Of a stretch of DNA of 64,000 nucleotides, positions 1 to 8,743 are shown piece after piece; position 1 is the stretch's first letter; each line of letters begins with the position of its first letter. The position numbers were made by a program, and so were the translations under genes. The notes beneath the pieces are model-generated. The model was not told where the DNA came from. It was given only the letters and a program-made list of their open reading frames with translations, and made no database searches. This DNA is from Limimaricola sp027213785. Its GTDB lineage: Bacteria; Pseudomonadota; Alphaproteobacteria; Rhodobacterales; Rhodobacteraceae. The stretch spans positions 124,001-188,000 of the forward strand of contig NZ_CP193756.1 in the NCBI RefSeq assembly GCF_050847355.1, written 5' to 3'.

Positions 1-308
1 AGCTGAATGCCGGCCGACCCCTTGCGCATGGCCTGCCGATGAAACGCGATATTCCTTCGGTGTCTGGGGATAACGGGCCGCAGGGCGGCCTCCAGGGCCT
101 CGGCTTCGGCGCGGGCTGCGCCATCGTCCGGCCACCTGACGGGCGCAATCGACTTCATCGCGAAAGCATCGGGGACACGGCTTCCGAACCCGATGCAGTG
201 AATGTCGAGATGCGTATCCTCGCTATCGCTCATGGCGAGTGCGGTGAGGACGGCGCCGTGGTCCAAGGTTGGATCGGTCGCGAGCACAGCGATGGTCCCA
301 TGTAGCAT
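1..308 (-). CDS. Universal stress protein-like, 3' end beyond window
   Basis: Reading leftward from an ATG at 308-306 there is an open frame of 102 codons that runs off the window. The start (MLHGTIAVLATDPTLDHGAV) and the spacing of hydrophobic and acidic residues resemble UspA-type nucleotide-binding proteins, which act in the cytoplasm under stress. The gene is divergent from ccoI, and the two FNR boxes lie between them, so it is probably co-controlled by oxygen. Usp genes next to cbb3 oxidase clusters are common in rhodobacteria. Only the N-terminal part is visible, so the family assignment is moderate. Confidence 0.55.
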   Translation of the reverse strand, partial: MLHGTIAVLATDPTLDHGAVLTALAMSDSEDTHLDIHCIGFGSRVPDAFAMKSIAPVRWPDDGAARAEAEALEAALRPVIPRHRRNIAFHRQAMRKGSAGIQ

Positions 309-363
309 GGCAGTCTTTCCTGGAAGTGAGAGCCGCAGTGTAGCGGCGCGATGGGTGGACACC

Positions 364-377
364 TTGATGTCGATCAA
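364..377. promoter_or_regulatory. Perfect FNR/FnrL box 1
   Basis: TTGAT-GTCG-ATCAA matches the FNR consensus TTGAT-N4-ATCAA exactly. It lies 56 bp upstream of the divergent usp-like start and 206 bp upstream of the chosen ccoI start. FNR-type proteins bind such sites when oxygen is low, which fits an oxygen-regulated cbb3 operon. Confidence 0.85.
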
Positions 378-443
378 GTCACCCGCTCTGTAGATTTGAG
401 GTCTGCGGGTCTCCTCGTATCGAAGAGAAAACCTGCCCGTCGT

Positions 444-457
444 TTGATCTGGATCAA
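444..457. promoter_or_regulatory. Perfect FNR/FnrL box 2
   Basis: TTGAT-CTGG-ATCAA is a second exact FNR consensus site. Its start is 80 bp from that of box 1. Its position 126 bp upstream of the ccoI ATG makes it the more likely activator site for the cco operon, with box 1 serving the divergent gene or acting cooperatively. Confidence 0.85.
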
Positions 458-582
458 ATTGCCTCCCTCCGAACGGTGCCACACCGCACGAATACGAGTG
501 CCTGATGGTGCGAGTGGTCGTCGGCCGGGGGAACGGAGCGCAACCTCCACTCCGGCCGGCGGGGGAAATCCGAGGGATCGCA

Positions 583-2847
583 ATGAAGATGGACACCAGT
601 GAAAGCCATGGGCCCGAGGTGCCGGTATCGGGCCGATGGAAAACCGACCCCCGTCTGCGCGCCGAGCGGCAGGCGATGATCCGACCAATAACAGCGGGGC
701 AGGGGACCTGCCTGCTTTCGGTGCCGGGGTTGCGGTGCGGCGGTTGCGTGGCCGCAGTCGAACGGTCCCTGGCCGAACTGCCCCAAGTCGTGTCGGCGCG
801 GGCCAACCTGACCCTGAAGCAGGTGCGGGTGATCCTGGCGCGGGTCGATGACGATCCCCTCCCGGTACTCGAGACGCTCGAAGCTCTCGGCCACGAGGTT
901 CACCCTATCGAGGCCGACCAGCACGCGGAGTCGAAAGGCGAGGGGCCGGGGCTGCTGCGCGCCATGGCGGTGGCAGGCTTCGGTGCAATGAACGTCATGC
1001 TGCTTTCGGTCGCGGTGTGGTCCGGTGCGGACGGGGTCATGCGCGAGACATTCCACCTGATCTCCGGGCTGATCGCGCTGCCTGTTGTGGCCTATGCCGG
1101 ACAGCCATTCTTTCGCTCCGCGCTGTCAGCGCTGAGGGTTCGGCGGCTCAACATGGACGTGCCGATTGCGCTCGCAATTCTCCTGGCGGTCGCGCTGAGC
1201 TTGTTCGAGACAGCGCGTGGCGGCGACGAGGTGTTCTTCGATGCGGCCGTGACCTTGCTCTTCTTCCTTTTGACGGGGCGCTATCTCGACCAGCTGATGC
1301 GCGACCGCGCCCGTAGCGCTGTCACGAGCCTCGCGAAGCTCGCGCCGAAGGGCGCCATGCGCCTGCTGGCGGATGGCGGTCAGGAATGGCTTTCCAAGGA
1401 GGCGATCGCGCCGGGCATGCTGTTGATCGTCGCCGCTGGCGAACGGCTTCCGGTCGATGCGCGGATCCGGCACGGCGCGACCGATCTTGATCGATCGATC
1501 GTTACCGGCGAAGCGATGCCCGTGTCCGCCCGACCGGGCATGGATATCGAAGCTGGCACGTTGAACCTCACCGGGGAGATCGAGGTCGAGGTGCTGCGCC
1601 CCGCCAGCTCCTCCTTCCTTGCCGAAATGATGCGCATGCTGGGCACTGCTGAAGGTGGGCGCGGCAACTATGTACGCATCGCCGATCGGGCGGCGCGGCT
1701 CTATGCGCCCGTCGTGCATCTTCTGGCACTCGTGACCTTTGCGGGATGGCTGTGGGCGACGCGCGACTGGCAGGCTTCTGCTTTTGTCGCGATCAGCGTG
1801 CTGATCATCACCTGCCCCTGCGCGCTCGGTCTCGCAGTGCCGGTGGCGCATGTCGTGGCAGCCGGTCGGCTGATGCGCGAGGGCGTGTTGATGAAGGATG
1901 GCGCGGCCCTGGAGCGCCTGGCCGAGATCGACCGCGCGCTGTTCGACAAGACCGGAACGCTGACCACGGGCATGCCTCGGGTTGCCGGTGGTCCGGACCG
2001 CACGGAGGAACAGGCAATCGTCAAGGCTTTGGCCCAGCGATCGCGCCACCCGGCAGCGCGCGCCATTGCCGCCCAGGTCGGCGCGCCCGCAATGACGGTT
2101 GTCGACGTGATCGAGCATCCCGGCCTCGGTATCGAGGGGATGGTGCAGGGCCAACGGGCCAGACTGGGCCGCGCATCCTGGGTCGCCGAGATCTCGACAG
2201 GGCCTCGGTCCGAGATCGGCCCGGCATTTGCCGTCGAAGGGCAACCGGCCTGCGTGTTCGATCTCGACGAGACGCTGCGACCGGCGGCACGAGACGCCGT
2301 GGCAGCTCTCAAGGCAACGGGCCTGCCCGTGGCGCTTCTGTCGGGGGATGGGGAGGACCGCGCGGCCCGGGTGGCGGCGCTTGCCGGGATCGACGAGGTG
2401 CATCATGGCGCGACACCCGCGCAGAAGGTGGCGCTGCTCGACGGGCTGCGCGACCGGGGCCATCGCGCGTTGATGGTCGGCGATGGGCTCAACGATGCGG
2501 CGGCGCTGGCGGCGGCGCATGTTTCGATGGCGCCGGCAAGCGCGTCTGAAGCGGGCCGCACCGCGGCCGATTTCGTGATCCTGCGCGAGGCGCTCGATGC
2601 CGTGCCGGCGACCTTTGCGCTTGCACGCGCCACCGCGCGGATCGTGCAACAGAACTTCGCCCTCGCCATTGCCTACAATTGTATCGCCATTCCGCTGGCC
2701 ATGGCGGGTCTGGTCACGCCGCTGATCGCCGCGCTGGCGATGTCCGGCTCGTCGATCCTCGTGATCGGCAACGCGCTGAGGCTGAATGGGCGTCTTGCGC
2801 CGCCCAAGGCCCGGCCGGAGCCACAAGCCCTGATGATGCCGGCATGA
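583..2847 (+). CDS. ccoI: cbb3 oxidase copper-exporting P1B-ATPase CcoI/FixI
   Basis: A 754-aa copper-translocating P-type ATPase of the FixI/CcoI type, which moves copper across the inner membrane for assembly of the CuB centre of cbb3 oxidase. Visible elements in order: N-terminal metal-binding domain with GLRCGGC (Cys 52 and 55), actuator TGE near residues 308-310, membrane metal site CPC near 411-413, phosphorylation motif DKTGT with Asp near 455, an HP pair in SRHPAARA, and GDGLNDAAAL in the hinge. The ATG at 583 is preferred over the longer open frame from 505 because GAGGG lies just upstream. It overlaps ccoS by ATGA, so the two are translationally coupled. Confidence 0.93.
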   Translation: MKMDTSESHGPEVPVSGRWKTDPRLRAERQAMIRPITAGQGTCLLSVPGLRCGGCVAAVERSLAELPQVVSARANLTLKQVRVILARVDDDPLPVLETLEALGHEVHPIEADQHAESKGEGPGLLRAMAVAGFGAMNVMLLSVAVWSGADGVMRETFHLISGLIALPVVAYAGQPFFRSALSALRVRRLNMDVPIALAILLAVALSLFETARGGDEVFFDAAVTLLFFLLTGRYLDQLMRDRARSAVTSLAKLAPKGAMRLLADGGQEWLSKEAIAPGMLLIVAAGERLPVDARIRHGATDLDRSIVTGEAMPVSARPGMDIEAGTLNLTGEIEVEVLRPASSSFLAEMMRMLGTAEGGRGNYVRIADRAARLYAPVVHLLALVTFAGWLWATRDWQASAFVAISVLIITCPCALGLAVPVAHVVAAGRLMREGVLMKDGAALERLAEIDRALFDKTGTLTTGMPRVAGGPDRTEEQAIVKALAQRSRHPAARAIAAQVGAPAMTVVDVIEHPGLGIEGMVQGQRARLGRASWVAEISTGPRSEIGPAFAVEGQPACVFDLDETLRPAARDAVAALKATGLPVALLSGDGEDRAARVAALAGIDEVHHGATPAQKVALLDGLRDRGHRALMVGDGLNDAAALAAAHVSMAPASASEAGRTAADFVILREALDAVPATFALARATARIVQQNFALAIAYNCIAIPLAMAGLVTPLIAALAMSGSSILVIGNALRLNGRLAPPKARPEPQALMMPA

Positions 2848-3050
2848 GCGTTCTGGCTTTTCTGATCCCGGTGACCGTCGCCATGGGGGCACTCGGCCTC
2901 GCGGCCTTCTTCTGGAGCCTGCGCAACGGTCAGTACGAGGATCTTTCCGGTGATGCCGAGCGCATCCTGTTCGATGCCCAAGACCGGCCACTGACACCCC
3001 AACGCGCCACCCCGCGCCGCGACACGACTTCGAAGGAGACGACGACATGA
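2844..3050 (+). CDS. ccoS: cbb3 oxidase maturation protein CcoS
   Basis: A 68-aa protein beginning MSVLAFLIPVTVAMGALGLA, with one N-terminal membrane span followed by FFWSLRNGQYEDLSGDAERI. The short length, the single span and the W-x-x-x-x-GQ-x-D/E-D motif after the membrane are typical of CcoS/FixS, which is needed to place haem and copper cofactors into the catalytic subunit. Its ATG overlaps the ccoI stop (ATGA) and its stop overlaps the ccoN start in the same way. Confidence 0.9.
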   Translation: MSVLAFLIPVTVAMGALGLAAFFWSLRNGQYEDLSGDAERILFDAQDRPLTPQRATPRRDTTSKETTT

Positions 3051-4699
3051 TATCGAGCTTGACCCAGGCGGAACGCGGGGCGGCGATGCTGATCACGCTG
3101 GCCGGCATGGTGGCGGGTCTCACCATGGCCGCGGCCGGGCAGGGCGATCCAATGGGCGCGCATGGTTGGATCGTGCTGATCTTCTTCGCCCTGTTCTTCG
3201 GCCTTCTGGCGCGTGCCGCCCATGGCACCGACGAGCCCGAGGACCGCAGCCTTGCCTATTATGACGACCCCACCAAGGTCGGTATTCTGATTGCGCTTGC
3301 CTGGGCGGTGATCGCGATGGGCATGGGGGTATGGGTCGCGGCCCAGCTCGCTTGGCCAGACCTGCGCTTCGACGCGGCGTGGTCGGGCTTTGGACGGTTG
3401 CGTCCGGTCCATACCTCCGGGGTGATTTTCGGCTTTGGCGGCAACGCGCTGATCGCCACCTCGTTTCATATCATGCAGCGCACCTCGCGCGCGCGGATGC
3501 CGGGACAGGTCGCGCCGTGGTTCGTGCTTTTCGGCTTCAACCTGTTTTGCATCATCGCCGCGAGCGGCTATTTGATGGGCGTTACCCAGTCCAAGGAATA
3601 CGCCGAGCCGGAATGGTATGCCGACATCTGGCTCGTGGTGGTCTGGGTGGTCTATTTTACCCTCTACATCCGCACGCTGGCACGCCGCAACGAGCCGCAT
3701 ATCTACGTCGCCAACTGGTATTATCTCGCCTTCATCCTCGTCGTGGCGGTGCTGCACATCGTCAACAACCTTGCCATGCCGGCGTCGTGGACCGGGGCCA
3801 AGAGCTACTCGGCCTTCTCGGGGGTGCAGGACGCGATGACCCAGTGGTGGTATGGGCACAACGCGGTCGCCTTCTTCCTGACCTCGGGCTTTCTGGGCAT
3901 GCTCTACTACTTTCTGCCCAAGCGCGCCGAGCGGCCGATCTATTCCTACCGCCTGTCGATCCTGTCTTTCTGGGGGATCACCTTCTTCTACATCTGGGCC
4001 GGCTCGCACCATCTGCATTACACCGCCCTGCCGCATTGGGTGCAGACGTTGGGCATGACCTTCTCGGTGATGCTGCTGGTGCCGTCCTGGGCCAGTGCCG
4101 GAAACGCGCTGATGACGCTCAACGGCGCGTGGCACAAGGTGCGCGACGACGCGACGCTGCGCTTCATGATGGTGGCAGCGGTGTTCTACGGCCTGTCGAC
4201 CTTCGAGGGCTCGTTCATGGCCATCCGCCCGGTCAACGGGCTGTCGCACTACACCGACTGGACCGTCGGCCATGTCCATGCGGGCGCGATGGGCTGGGTG
4301 GCACTGATCACCTTCGGCTCGATCTATGCCCTCGTGCCAGGCCTGTGGCGGCGTGAGACGATGTATTCGTGGAAGGCGGTCGAGTGGCACTTCTGGCTCG
4401 CCCTTGCCGGGACCGTCGTCTACGTCTTCGCGATGTGGAACAGCGGCATCATCCAGGGGCTGATGTGGCGCACCTATGGTGAGAGCGGCACGCTGCGCTA
4501 CTCCTTCACCGACAGCCTCGTGGCGATGCATCCCTATTACGTGGCGCGCGCCTTCGGCGGCCTGCTTTTCGTCACTGGCGCCGTCATCGGTGCATGGAAT
4601 GTGGTGATGACGATCCGCCACGTGCCGCGTCAAGTGCCCGCGCGCGACCACCCCACCTCTTCCGAGACCATGGAGCCGGCCCTGCCGGTTGCGGAGTGA
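3047..4699 (+). CDS. ccoN: cbb3 cytochrome c oxidase catalytic subunit I, CcoN
   Basis: A 550-aa polytopic membrane protein, the haem-copper catalytic subunit. The expected histidine-bearing helices are present: HTSGVIFGFGGNALIATSFH, QWWYGHNAVAFFLTSG, the HHLHYTALPHW segment, and HYTDWTVGHVHAGAMGW near the C-terminal third, which carries haem ligands. The protein is slightly longer than many CcoN (about 480-540 aa) owing to an N-terminal extension. It is coupled to ccoS by ATGA, and ccoO follows after 4 bp. Confidence 0.96.
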   Translation: MISSLTQAERGAAMLITLAGMVAGLTMAAAGQGDPMGAHGWIVLIFFALFFGLLARAAHGTDEPEDRSLAYYDDPTKVGILIALAWAVIAMGMGVWVAAQLAWPDLRFDAAWSGFGRLRPVHTSGVIFGFGGNALIATSFHIMQRTSRARMPGQVAPWFVLFGFNLFCIIAASGYLMGVTQSKEYAEPEWYADIWLVVVWVVYFTLYIRTLARRNEPHIYVANWYYLAFILVVAVLHIVNNLAMPASWTGAKSYSAFSGVQDAMTQWWYGHNAVAFFLTSGFLGMLYYFLPKRAERPIYSYRLSILSFWGITFFYIWAGSHHLHYTALPHWVQTLGMTFSVMLLVPSWASAGNALMTLNGAWHKVRDDATLRFMMVAAVFYGLSTFEGSFMAIRPVNGLSHYTDWTVGHVHAGAMGWVALITFGSIYALVPGLWRRETMYSWKAVEWHFWLALAGTVVYVFAMWNSGIIQGLMWRTYGESGTLRYSFTDSLVAMHPYYVARAFGGLLFVTGAVIGAWNVVMTIRHVPRQVPARDHPTSSETMEPALPVAE

Positions 4700-4703
4700 T
4701 CCG

Positions 4704-5525
4704 ATGAAGACCATCTTCAAACCCCTGCTGAAGCCCTTCGCCGCTTTCTTCGAAGGTCATGCCAAGGCGCACTACCGGCTTGAGCGTCACTCGCTCGGCC
4801 TGACCGCCGCGATCATCGTCGCGGCCGGCATCGGCGGCTTCATCGAGATCGCGCCGCTGTTCACCATCGACGAGACGGTCGAGGCCGCGCCCGACATGCG
4901 GCTTTACACACCGCTCGAACAGGCCGGGCGCGACATCTACATCCGCGAGGGCTGCTACGCCTGCCACAGCCAGATGATCCGCGCCCTGCGCGATGAGGTC
5001 GAGCGCTACGGTCCCTATTCGTTGGCCGCGGAGTCGCAATACGATCATCCTATGCTTTGGGGCTCGAAGCGTACCGGACCGGACCTCGCCCGGCTGGGCG
5101 AGAAATATTCCGACGACTGGCACGTGCGCCACCTCGTCGATCCACGCGCGCTGGTGCCGGAATCGGTGATGCCGCACTACGCCTTTTTGCTCGATGCCAG
5201 CCTGGACATAGAAAGCCTGCCCGGCAGGTTGGCGGCGCTGCGCGCGGTCGGTGTACCCTACAGCGACGAGATGATCGCCGCGGCCTCGGCTGACGCGATC
5301 GGCCAGGCACTGCCCGATACCGATCGCGCCGATGGCGTGTTCGACCGCTACGGCGAAGAGACCGCCGTGCGCCTGTTCGATGGCAGCGCCGACAGGGTGA
5401 GCGAGATGGATGCGCTGGTGGCCTATCTGCAGGTTCTCGGGCGGCTCACCGATCTGCCCGCGCAGATCCAGCCCGCCACGAATGCCGCGCCGGATGCCGC
5501 GCCAAACAGCGCGGCGGAGGGATGA
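4704..5525 (+). CDS. ccoO: cbb3 oxidase monohaem cytochrome c subunit CcoO
   Basis: A 273-aa membrane-anchored monohaem cytochrome c of the cbb3 complex. It has one N-terminal transmembrane segment (after about residue 30) and one haem attachment site, CYACHSQMIR, in the periplasmic part; a distal Met such as that in PESVMPHY is a candidate axial ligand. The ATG at 4704 follows the ccoN stop by 4 bp. The C-terminus has an Ala/Pro-rich tail after the haem domain. The stop overlaps the ccoQ start (ATGA). Confidence 0.95.
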   Translation: MKTIFKPLLKPFAAFFEGHAKAHYRLERHSLGLTAAIIVAAGIGGFIEIAPLFTIDETVEAAPDMRLYTPLEQAGRDIYIREGCYACHSQMIRALRDEVERYGPYSLAAESQYDHPMLWGSKRTGPDLARLGEKYSDDWHVRHLVDPRALVPESVMPHYAFLLDASLDIESLPGRLAALRAVGVPYSDEMIAAASADAIGQALPDTDRADGVFDRYGEETAVRLFDGSADRVSEMDALVAYLQVLGRLTDLPAQIQPATNAAPDAAPNSAAEG

Positions 5526-5698
5526 GCATGGAAATCTCGCATGAGCTGTTCGTGGGCTTCTCGAAATCCTTTGGGCTTTTCTACCTGATCGCGCTGTCGG
5601 TCGGCATCACCCTCTACGCCTTCTGGCCCTCCCTCAAGGGGCGGTTTGACAAGGCGGCGAAGAGCATTCTGAACGACGAGGACGGACCATGTCGGTAA
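5522..5698 (+). CDS. ccoQ: cbb3 oxidase small subunit CcoQ
   Basis: A 58-aa protein, MSMEISHELFVGFSKSFGLF onward, with one transmembrane helix and a polar C-terminus. Position between ccoO and ccoP, length and topology identify CcoQ/FixQ, which stabilises the complex. A second in-frame Met at codon 3 is an alternative start. Its last 10 bases overlap the ccoP start at 5689 in another frame, so the four structural genes form one compact unit. Confidence 0.9.
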   Translation: MSMEISHELFVGFSKSFGLFYLIALSVGITLYAFWPSLKGRFDKAAKSILNDEDGPCR

Positions 5699-6561
5699 AG
5701 GACCGCGACCCGCTGACGGGTCATCAGACCACCGGGCACGAGTGGGACGGGATCACCGAGTTGAACACCCGCGTGCCTCGCGTCGTCTGGATCGCCATCA
5801 TCGTCACCCATGTCTGGGCGCTTGTCATCTGGATCCTGCTGCCCACCTGGCCGCTGGTGTCGAGCTACACCAAGGGTATTCTGGGGATCGATCAACAGGA
5901 AGAGGTCGAGGAGGACATTCTGCGTGCCGGCCTTGCGAGGAGCGACTGGCTTGCCGCGATCGACGAGATGCCGATCGAGGACATCCGCGCCGACCCCGCA
6001 CTGATGTCGCGGATTGCGGGCACGGCGCCGGCGCTTTTTGGCGACAACTGCGCGGCCTGCCATGGTGCGGCGGCCACCGGGGGCCCGGGCTTCCCCAGTC
6101 TTGTCGACGAGGCCTGGCTTTGGGGCGGCGACGCTGAGGCAGTGATGGAAACCCTGCGGGTCGGCATCAACGCGCAACATCCGGACACCCGATGGGCCCA
6201 GATGTTGGCTTTCGGGCGCGACGGGATCCTGTCGCGCGGCGAAATCCGCAGCGTCGCAAGCTATGTGCGGTCGCTGTCGGGCACCGAGATCGCGCCGGAA
6301 ATCCGCGAGATTGGGGCCACGCTCTTCGCCGAGAACTGTTCGAGCTGTCATGGGGCCGAAGGGCAAGGCAACACCGACATCGGTGCGCCGGACCTGACGG
6401 ATGACTTCTGGATCTATGGCGGCGATGAGCACGCCATCTACCGGACGATATGGGACGGCCGACAGGGTATCATGCCTGCATGGGAGGAGCGGCTGAGCCT
6501 CGCCGATCGCAAGATGCTCACCGTTTACTTGCAAGACCTGGCAGAGGGGGCGGCGCGATGA
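5689..6561 (+). CDS. ccoP: cbb3 oxidase dihaem cytochrome c subunit CcoP
   Basis: A 290-aa dihaem cytochrome c with an N-terminal membrane anchor (VWIAIIVTHVWALVIWILL, about residues 28-46). Two haem sites are seen: CAACHGAAATGG and CSSCHGAEGQGN, each followed by a cytochrome c fold with Pro/Met-bearing C-terminal parts (HPDTRWAQM; IMPAWEERL). It passes electrons from cytochrome c to CcoO/CcoN. The stop overlaps the next ATG by ATGA. Confidence 0.95.
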   Translation: MSVKDRDPLTGHQTTGHEWDGITELNTRVPRVVWIAIIVTHVWALVIWILLPTWPLVSSYTKGILGIDQQEEVEEDILRAGLARSDWLAAIDEMPIEDIRADPALMSRIAGTAPALFGDNCAACHGAAATGGPGFPSLVDEAWLWGGDAEAVMETLRVGINAQHPDTRWAQMLAFGRDGILSRGEIRSVASYVRSLSGTEIAPEIREIGATLFAENCSSCHGAEGQGNTDIGAPDLTDDFWIYGGDEHAIYRTIWDGRQGIMPAWEERLSLADRKMLTVYLQDLAEGAAR

Positions 6562-6746
6562 CGGCTTGGTTCGAAACGCCGACCCGGGCGCGTCTCGCAG
6601 GCCTTGCCCTTTGCCTTGCGGTGATCGCCACCTTCGCCGCGGCCAATGCCCATCTCATCGCCGTCTCCTTCGCCTCGCAGCCCGACTGTGTCCTGTCATC
6701 GTCCCTGGAAGGCGCCGCGTTCCGCGCGGCGAAACCCGCATGCTGA
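6558..6746 (+). CDS. Small single-span membrane protein in cco operon
   Basis: A 62-aa protein starting MTAWFETPTRARLAGLALCL with one hydrophobic segment (about residues 12-35), then a short domain with two cysteines (PDCVLSS and the terminal KPAC). It overlaps ccoP by ATGA and the next gene by 7 bp, so it is part of the operon. I do not recognise the family. It occupies the place where ccoG/ccoH would often be found, but it lacks the length and motifs of either. Confidence 0.7.
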   Translation: MTAWFETPTRARLAGLALCLAVIATFAAANAHLIAVSFASQPDCVLSSSLEGAAFRAAKPAC

Positions 6747-7621
6747 GCAACCGCACCGATCCGCCGCCGCCCGACAACCCGCATGCCGCGGGTGCCATTC
6801 CCAAGGTCGTGCCGCCATTGCCAACCCCGAATCTCCGTGCCCGCAACCTGCCCGCGCGCACCGCGTTTGGCTGGCTGCGCGCGGGGTGGGACGACCTGCG
6901 CGCCGATCCCGCGCCGAGCCTCGCCTACGGGGTCGGGGTTTTCGCGCTCTCAGTCACTGTCGTCTGGCTGCTGCTCGGATTGGGGCTCGATTACGCGCTG
7001 TTCCCGGCGCTCGCGGGCTTCATGGTGATCGGTCCGCTGGTCGCCAATGGCCTTTACGAAAAGAGCCGGCGCCTCGAAGAGGGCAGGAGAACCAGCCTCG
7101 GACAAATGCTCTTCGTTCGACCCCGTTCGGGCCACCAGGCGCTGTTCATGGGTGTCCTGCTTCTGGGGCTGTTCCTGCTATGGATGCGCGCCGCAGTGCT
7201 GATCTATGCGCTCTTCTTCGGCATCAACCCGTTTCCCGGGATGGACGAGATCGTGTCGATGCTGCTCCTGACGCCGACAGGATGGGCGCTTTTGTTGGTG
7301 GGCGGGACGGTGGGGGCCCTGTTTGCAGCCTTTGCCTTCGCGATCAGCGTGTTCGGGGTGCCGATGCTGCTCCAGGAAAGAACGGATGCGCTCTCGGCGC
7401 TCGGGATCAGCATGGCGATGGTGTGGAACAACCTGGTTGTCATGCTGGTCTGGGGCGCGATCGTCTTCGTGTTGTTCGTGATCAGTGTGCTGACAGGCTT
7501 CGTAGGGCTGATCGTTGTGTTCCCGGTGCTCGGCCATGCCACGTGGCATGCCTACCGGGCGATCCGCGCCGATGATCGACAGAGTGGCGATGCCGAGCGA
7601 ATGTTCATTCGTCCCGCCTGA
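6740..7621 (+). CDS. DUF2189-type integral membrane protein
   Basis: A 293-aa protein with a proline-rich cytoplasmic N-terminus (about 40 residues), then several hydrophobic segments including VFALSVTVVWLLLGLGLDYA, LFPALAGFMVIGPLVANGLY and a C-terminal pair ending VVFPVLGHATWHAYRAI. The GFMVIGPLVANGLYEKSRR and FPVLGHATWHAY segments match the DUF2189 family of predicted membrane proteins, whose function is unknown. It is the last gene of the cco transcription unit by overlap with the upstream gene. Confidence 0.8.
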   Translation: MLSNRTDPPPPDNPHAAGAIPKVVPPLPTPNLRARNLPARTAFGWLRAGWDDLRADPAPSLAYGVGVFALSVTVVWLLLGLGLDYALFPALAGFMVIGPLVANGLYEKSRRLEEGRRTSLGQMLFVRPRSGHQALFMGVLLLGLFLLWMRAAVLIYALFFGINPFPGMDEIVSMLLLTPTGWALLLVGGTVGALFAAFAFAISVFGVPMLLQERTDALSALGISMAMVWNNLVVMLVWGAIVFVLFVISVLTGFVGLIVVFPVLGHATWHAYRAIRADDRQSGDAERMFIRPA

Positions 7622-7777
7622 GCCGAAAGAGCTTACCGCTTCCTTCTATGAGCCTCCCGTCCGCAGAATGGCGCGATCCGCGCATGGCTTGATCTCGGGC
7701 AAGGCGGGGCAAACCCCGAGAGGGCATTATGGGGATGCCGATCAGGAACGGCCCGTACCCGCGACAGGAGATCCGCA

Positions 7778-8410
7778 ATGAAAGTCGTCATCCTCTTTGC
7801 AAGCCTTGAAGGGCAAACTCGAAAGATTTCACATTTCGCGCAGGACATGTTGCGCAACGCGGGCCACGATGTTGCCCTGTTCGATGCCGCGGGCAAGACC
7901 GCCGGTATCGATCTTGAAAACGCGGACAGGATCATTCTGGCGGGGTCGGTCCATGAAAGGCGCCATCCCATGGCGCTCGAGGTCTTTATTGCCGCACATC
8001 GGCACGCCTTGGAGGCGCGTCCGACGCTGCTGATCTCCGTCAGTCTCAGCGCGGCTTTCCCGGAGGGCCTCGAGGAGGCGGAGGATTACCTGGTAGAGAT
8101 GATGATGCGCACACGCTTCACGCCAAGCCATCGCGCATTGGTCGCAGGCGCTGTCCGCACCAGGGAATACGATTACTTCGCACGGCAGGTGGTGCGGCAT
8201 GTCGTGTTGCGCGGCCGCGACTATGACCCGAATGAGGAAGAGCACGAATTCACCGACTGGGTCCGTCTCGGGGCGGCCCTGCGGGATTTCATGTCGCCAC
8301 GACGGGCGGCGCTCAACTCGGCACAAGCCGCCGCCAGCTCGAGCGCGAGCTCATTGAGAGCGGACCGGCGTTTCGAAGCTTCTTCCGGCAGAAGCGGCTC
8401 CGTTGCATAG
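7778..8410 (+). CDS. hemG: HemG-like flavodoxin, menaquinone-type protoporphyrinogen IX dehydrogenase
   Basis: A 210-aa flavodoxin-fold protein. The N-terminal FMN loop ILFASLEGQTRKIS resembles the HemG start (YSTRDGQT in E. coli), followed by DRIILAGSVHERRHP, FIAAHRHALEARP and a segment LLISVSLSA, all in HemG order. HemG oxidises protoporphyrinogen IX in haem synthesis. The core fits the 180-aa family; the last 40 residues are a low-complexity Ala/Ser/Arg tail. It stands 156 bp after the cco operon; supplying haem under low oxygen would fit that place. Other flavodoxin families remain possible. Confidence 0.8.
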   Translation: MKVVILFASLEGQTRKISHFAQDMLRNAGHDVALFDAAGKTAGIDLENADRIILAGSVHERRHPMALEVFIAAHRHALEARPTLLISVSLSAAFPEGLEEAEDYLVEMMMRTRFTPSHRALVAGAVRTREYDYFARQVVRHVVLRGRDYDPNEEEHEFTDWVRLGAALRDFMSPRRAALNSAQAAASSSASSLRADRRFEASSGRSGSVA

Positions 8411-8743
8411 ATGGTTTCAGAGCCATGCCATGATCCGGAGGTGAGGCCTCAAAGCCCTGTGGAATGCTGCTTTCTCCCCCACGACCACATGACCGTACAA
8501 GGAAGAAAATCCAAACCTAGCAGTACATTATACAATGTTCTCCTGCGGCGTCATCATCGATAGTTCAGCTTCTGGTTCCGTTTTGATGGCCGGAAAGGAT
8601 GTCCTGGCTTGAAGACCGCACTGGTAGGGTAAAGCCATCCCCCGGCTTTGACGAAGCAGCTTGCACCGCCGCTTCGGGCGAATTCGTCACCATATCTCCT
8701 TGCTGGTGAGCTTCGACGGATCAGCCTTTAGCAGACTTCATTC
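8411..8743. other. Spacer without recognised intact gene
   Basis: No open frame with protein-like composition is seen. The distal part (about 8640-8743) read on the minus strand still gives patches such as SKLTSKEIW and GGASCFVKAGG in different frames, as if the adjacent DUF3892-like remnant once continued here. Confidence 0.4.

Noticed and set aside
1126..4720. Very long open frames on the minus strand opposite ccoI and ccoN (up to 700 codons)
   Set aside because: They mirror well-conserved cco genes, are rich in Arg/His/Gln, and carry no motif. Long antisense frames are normal in high-GC DNA.
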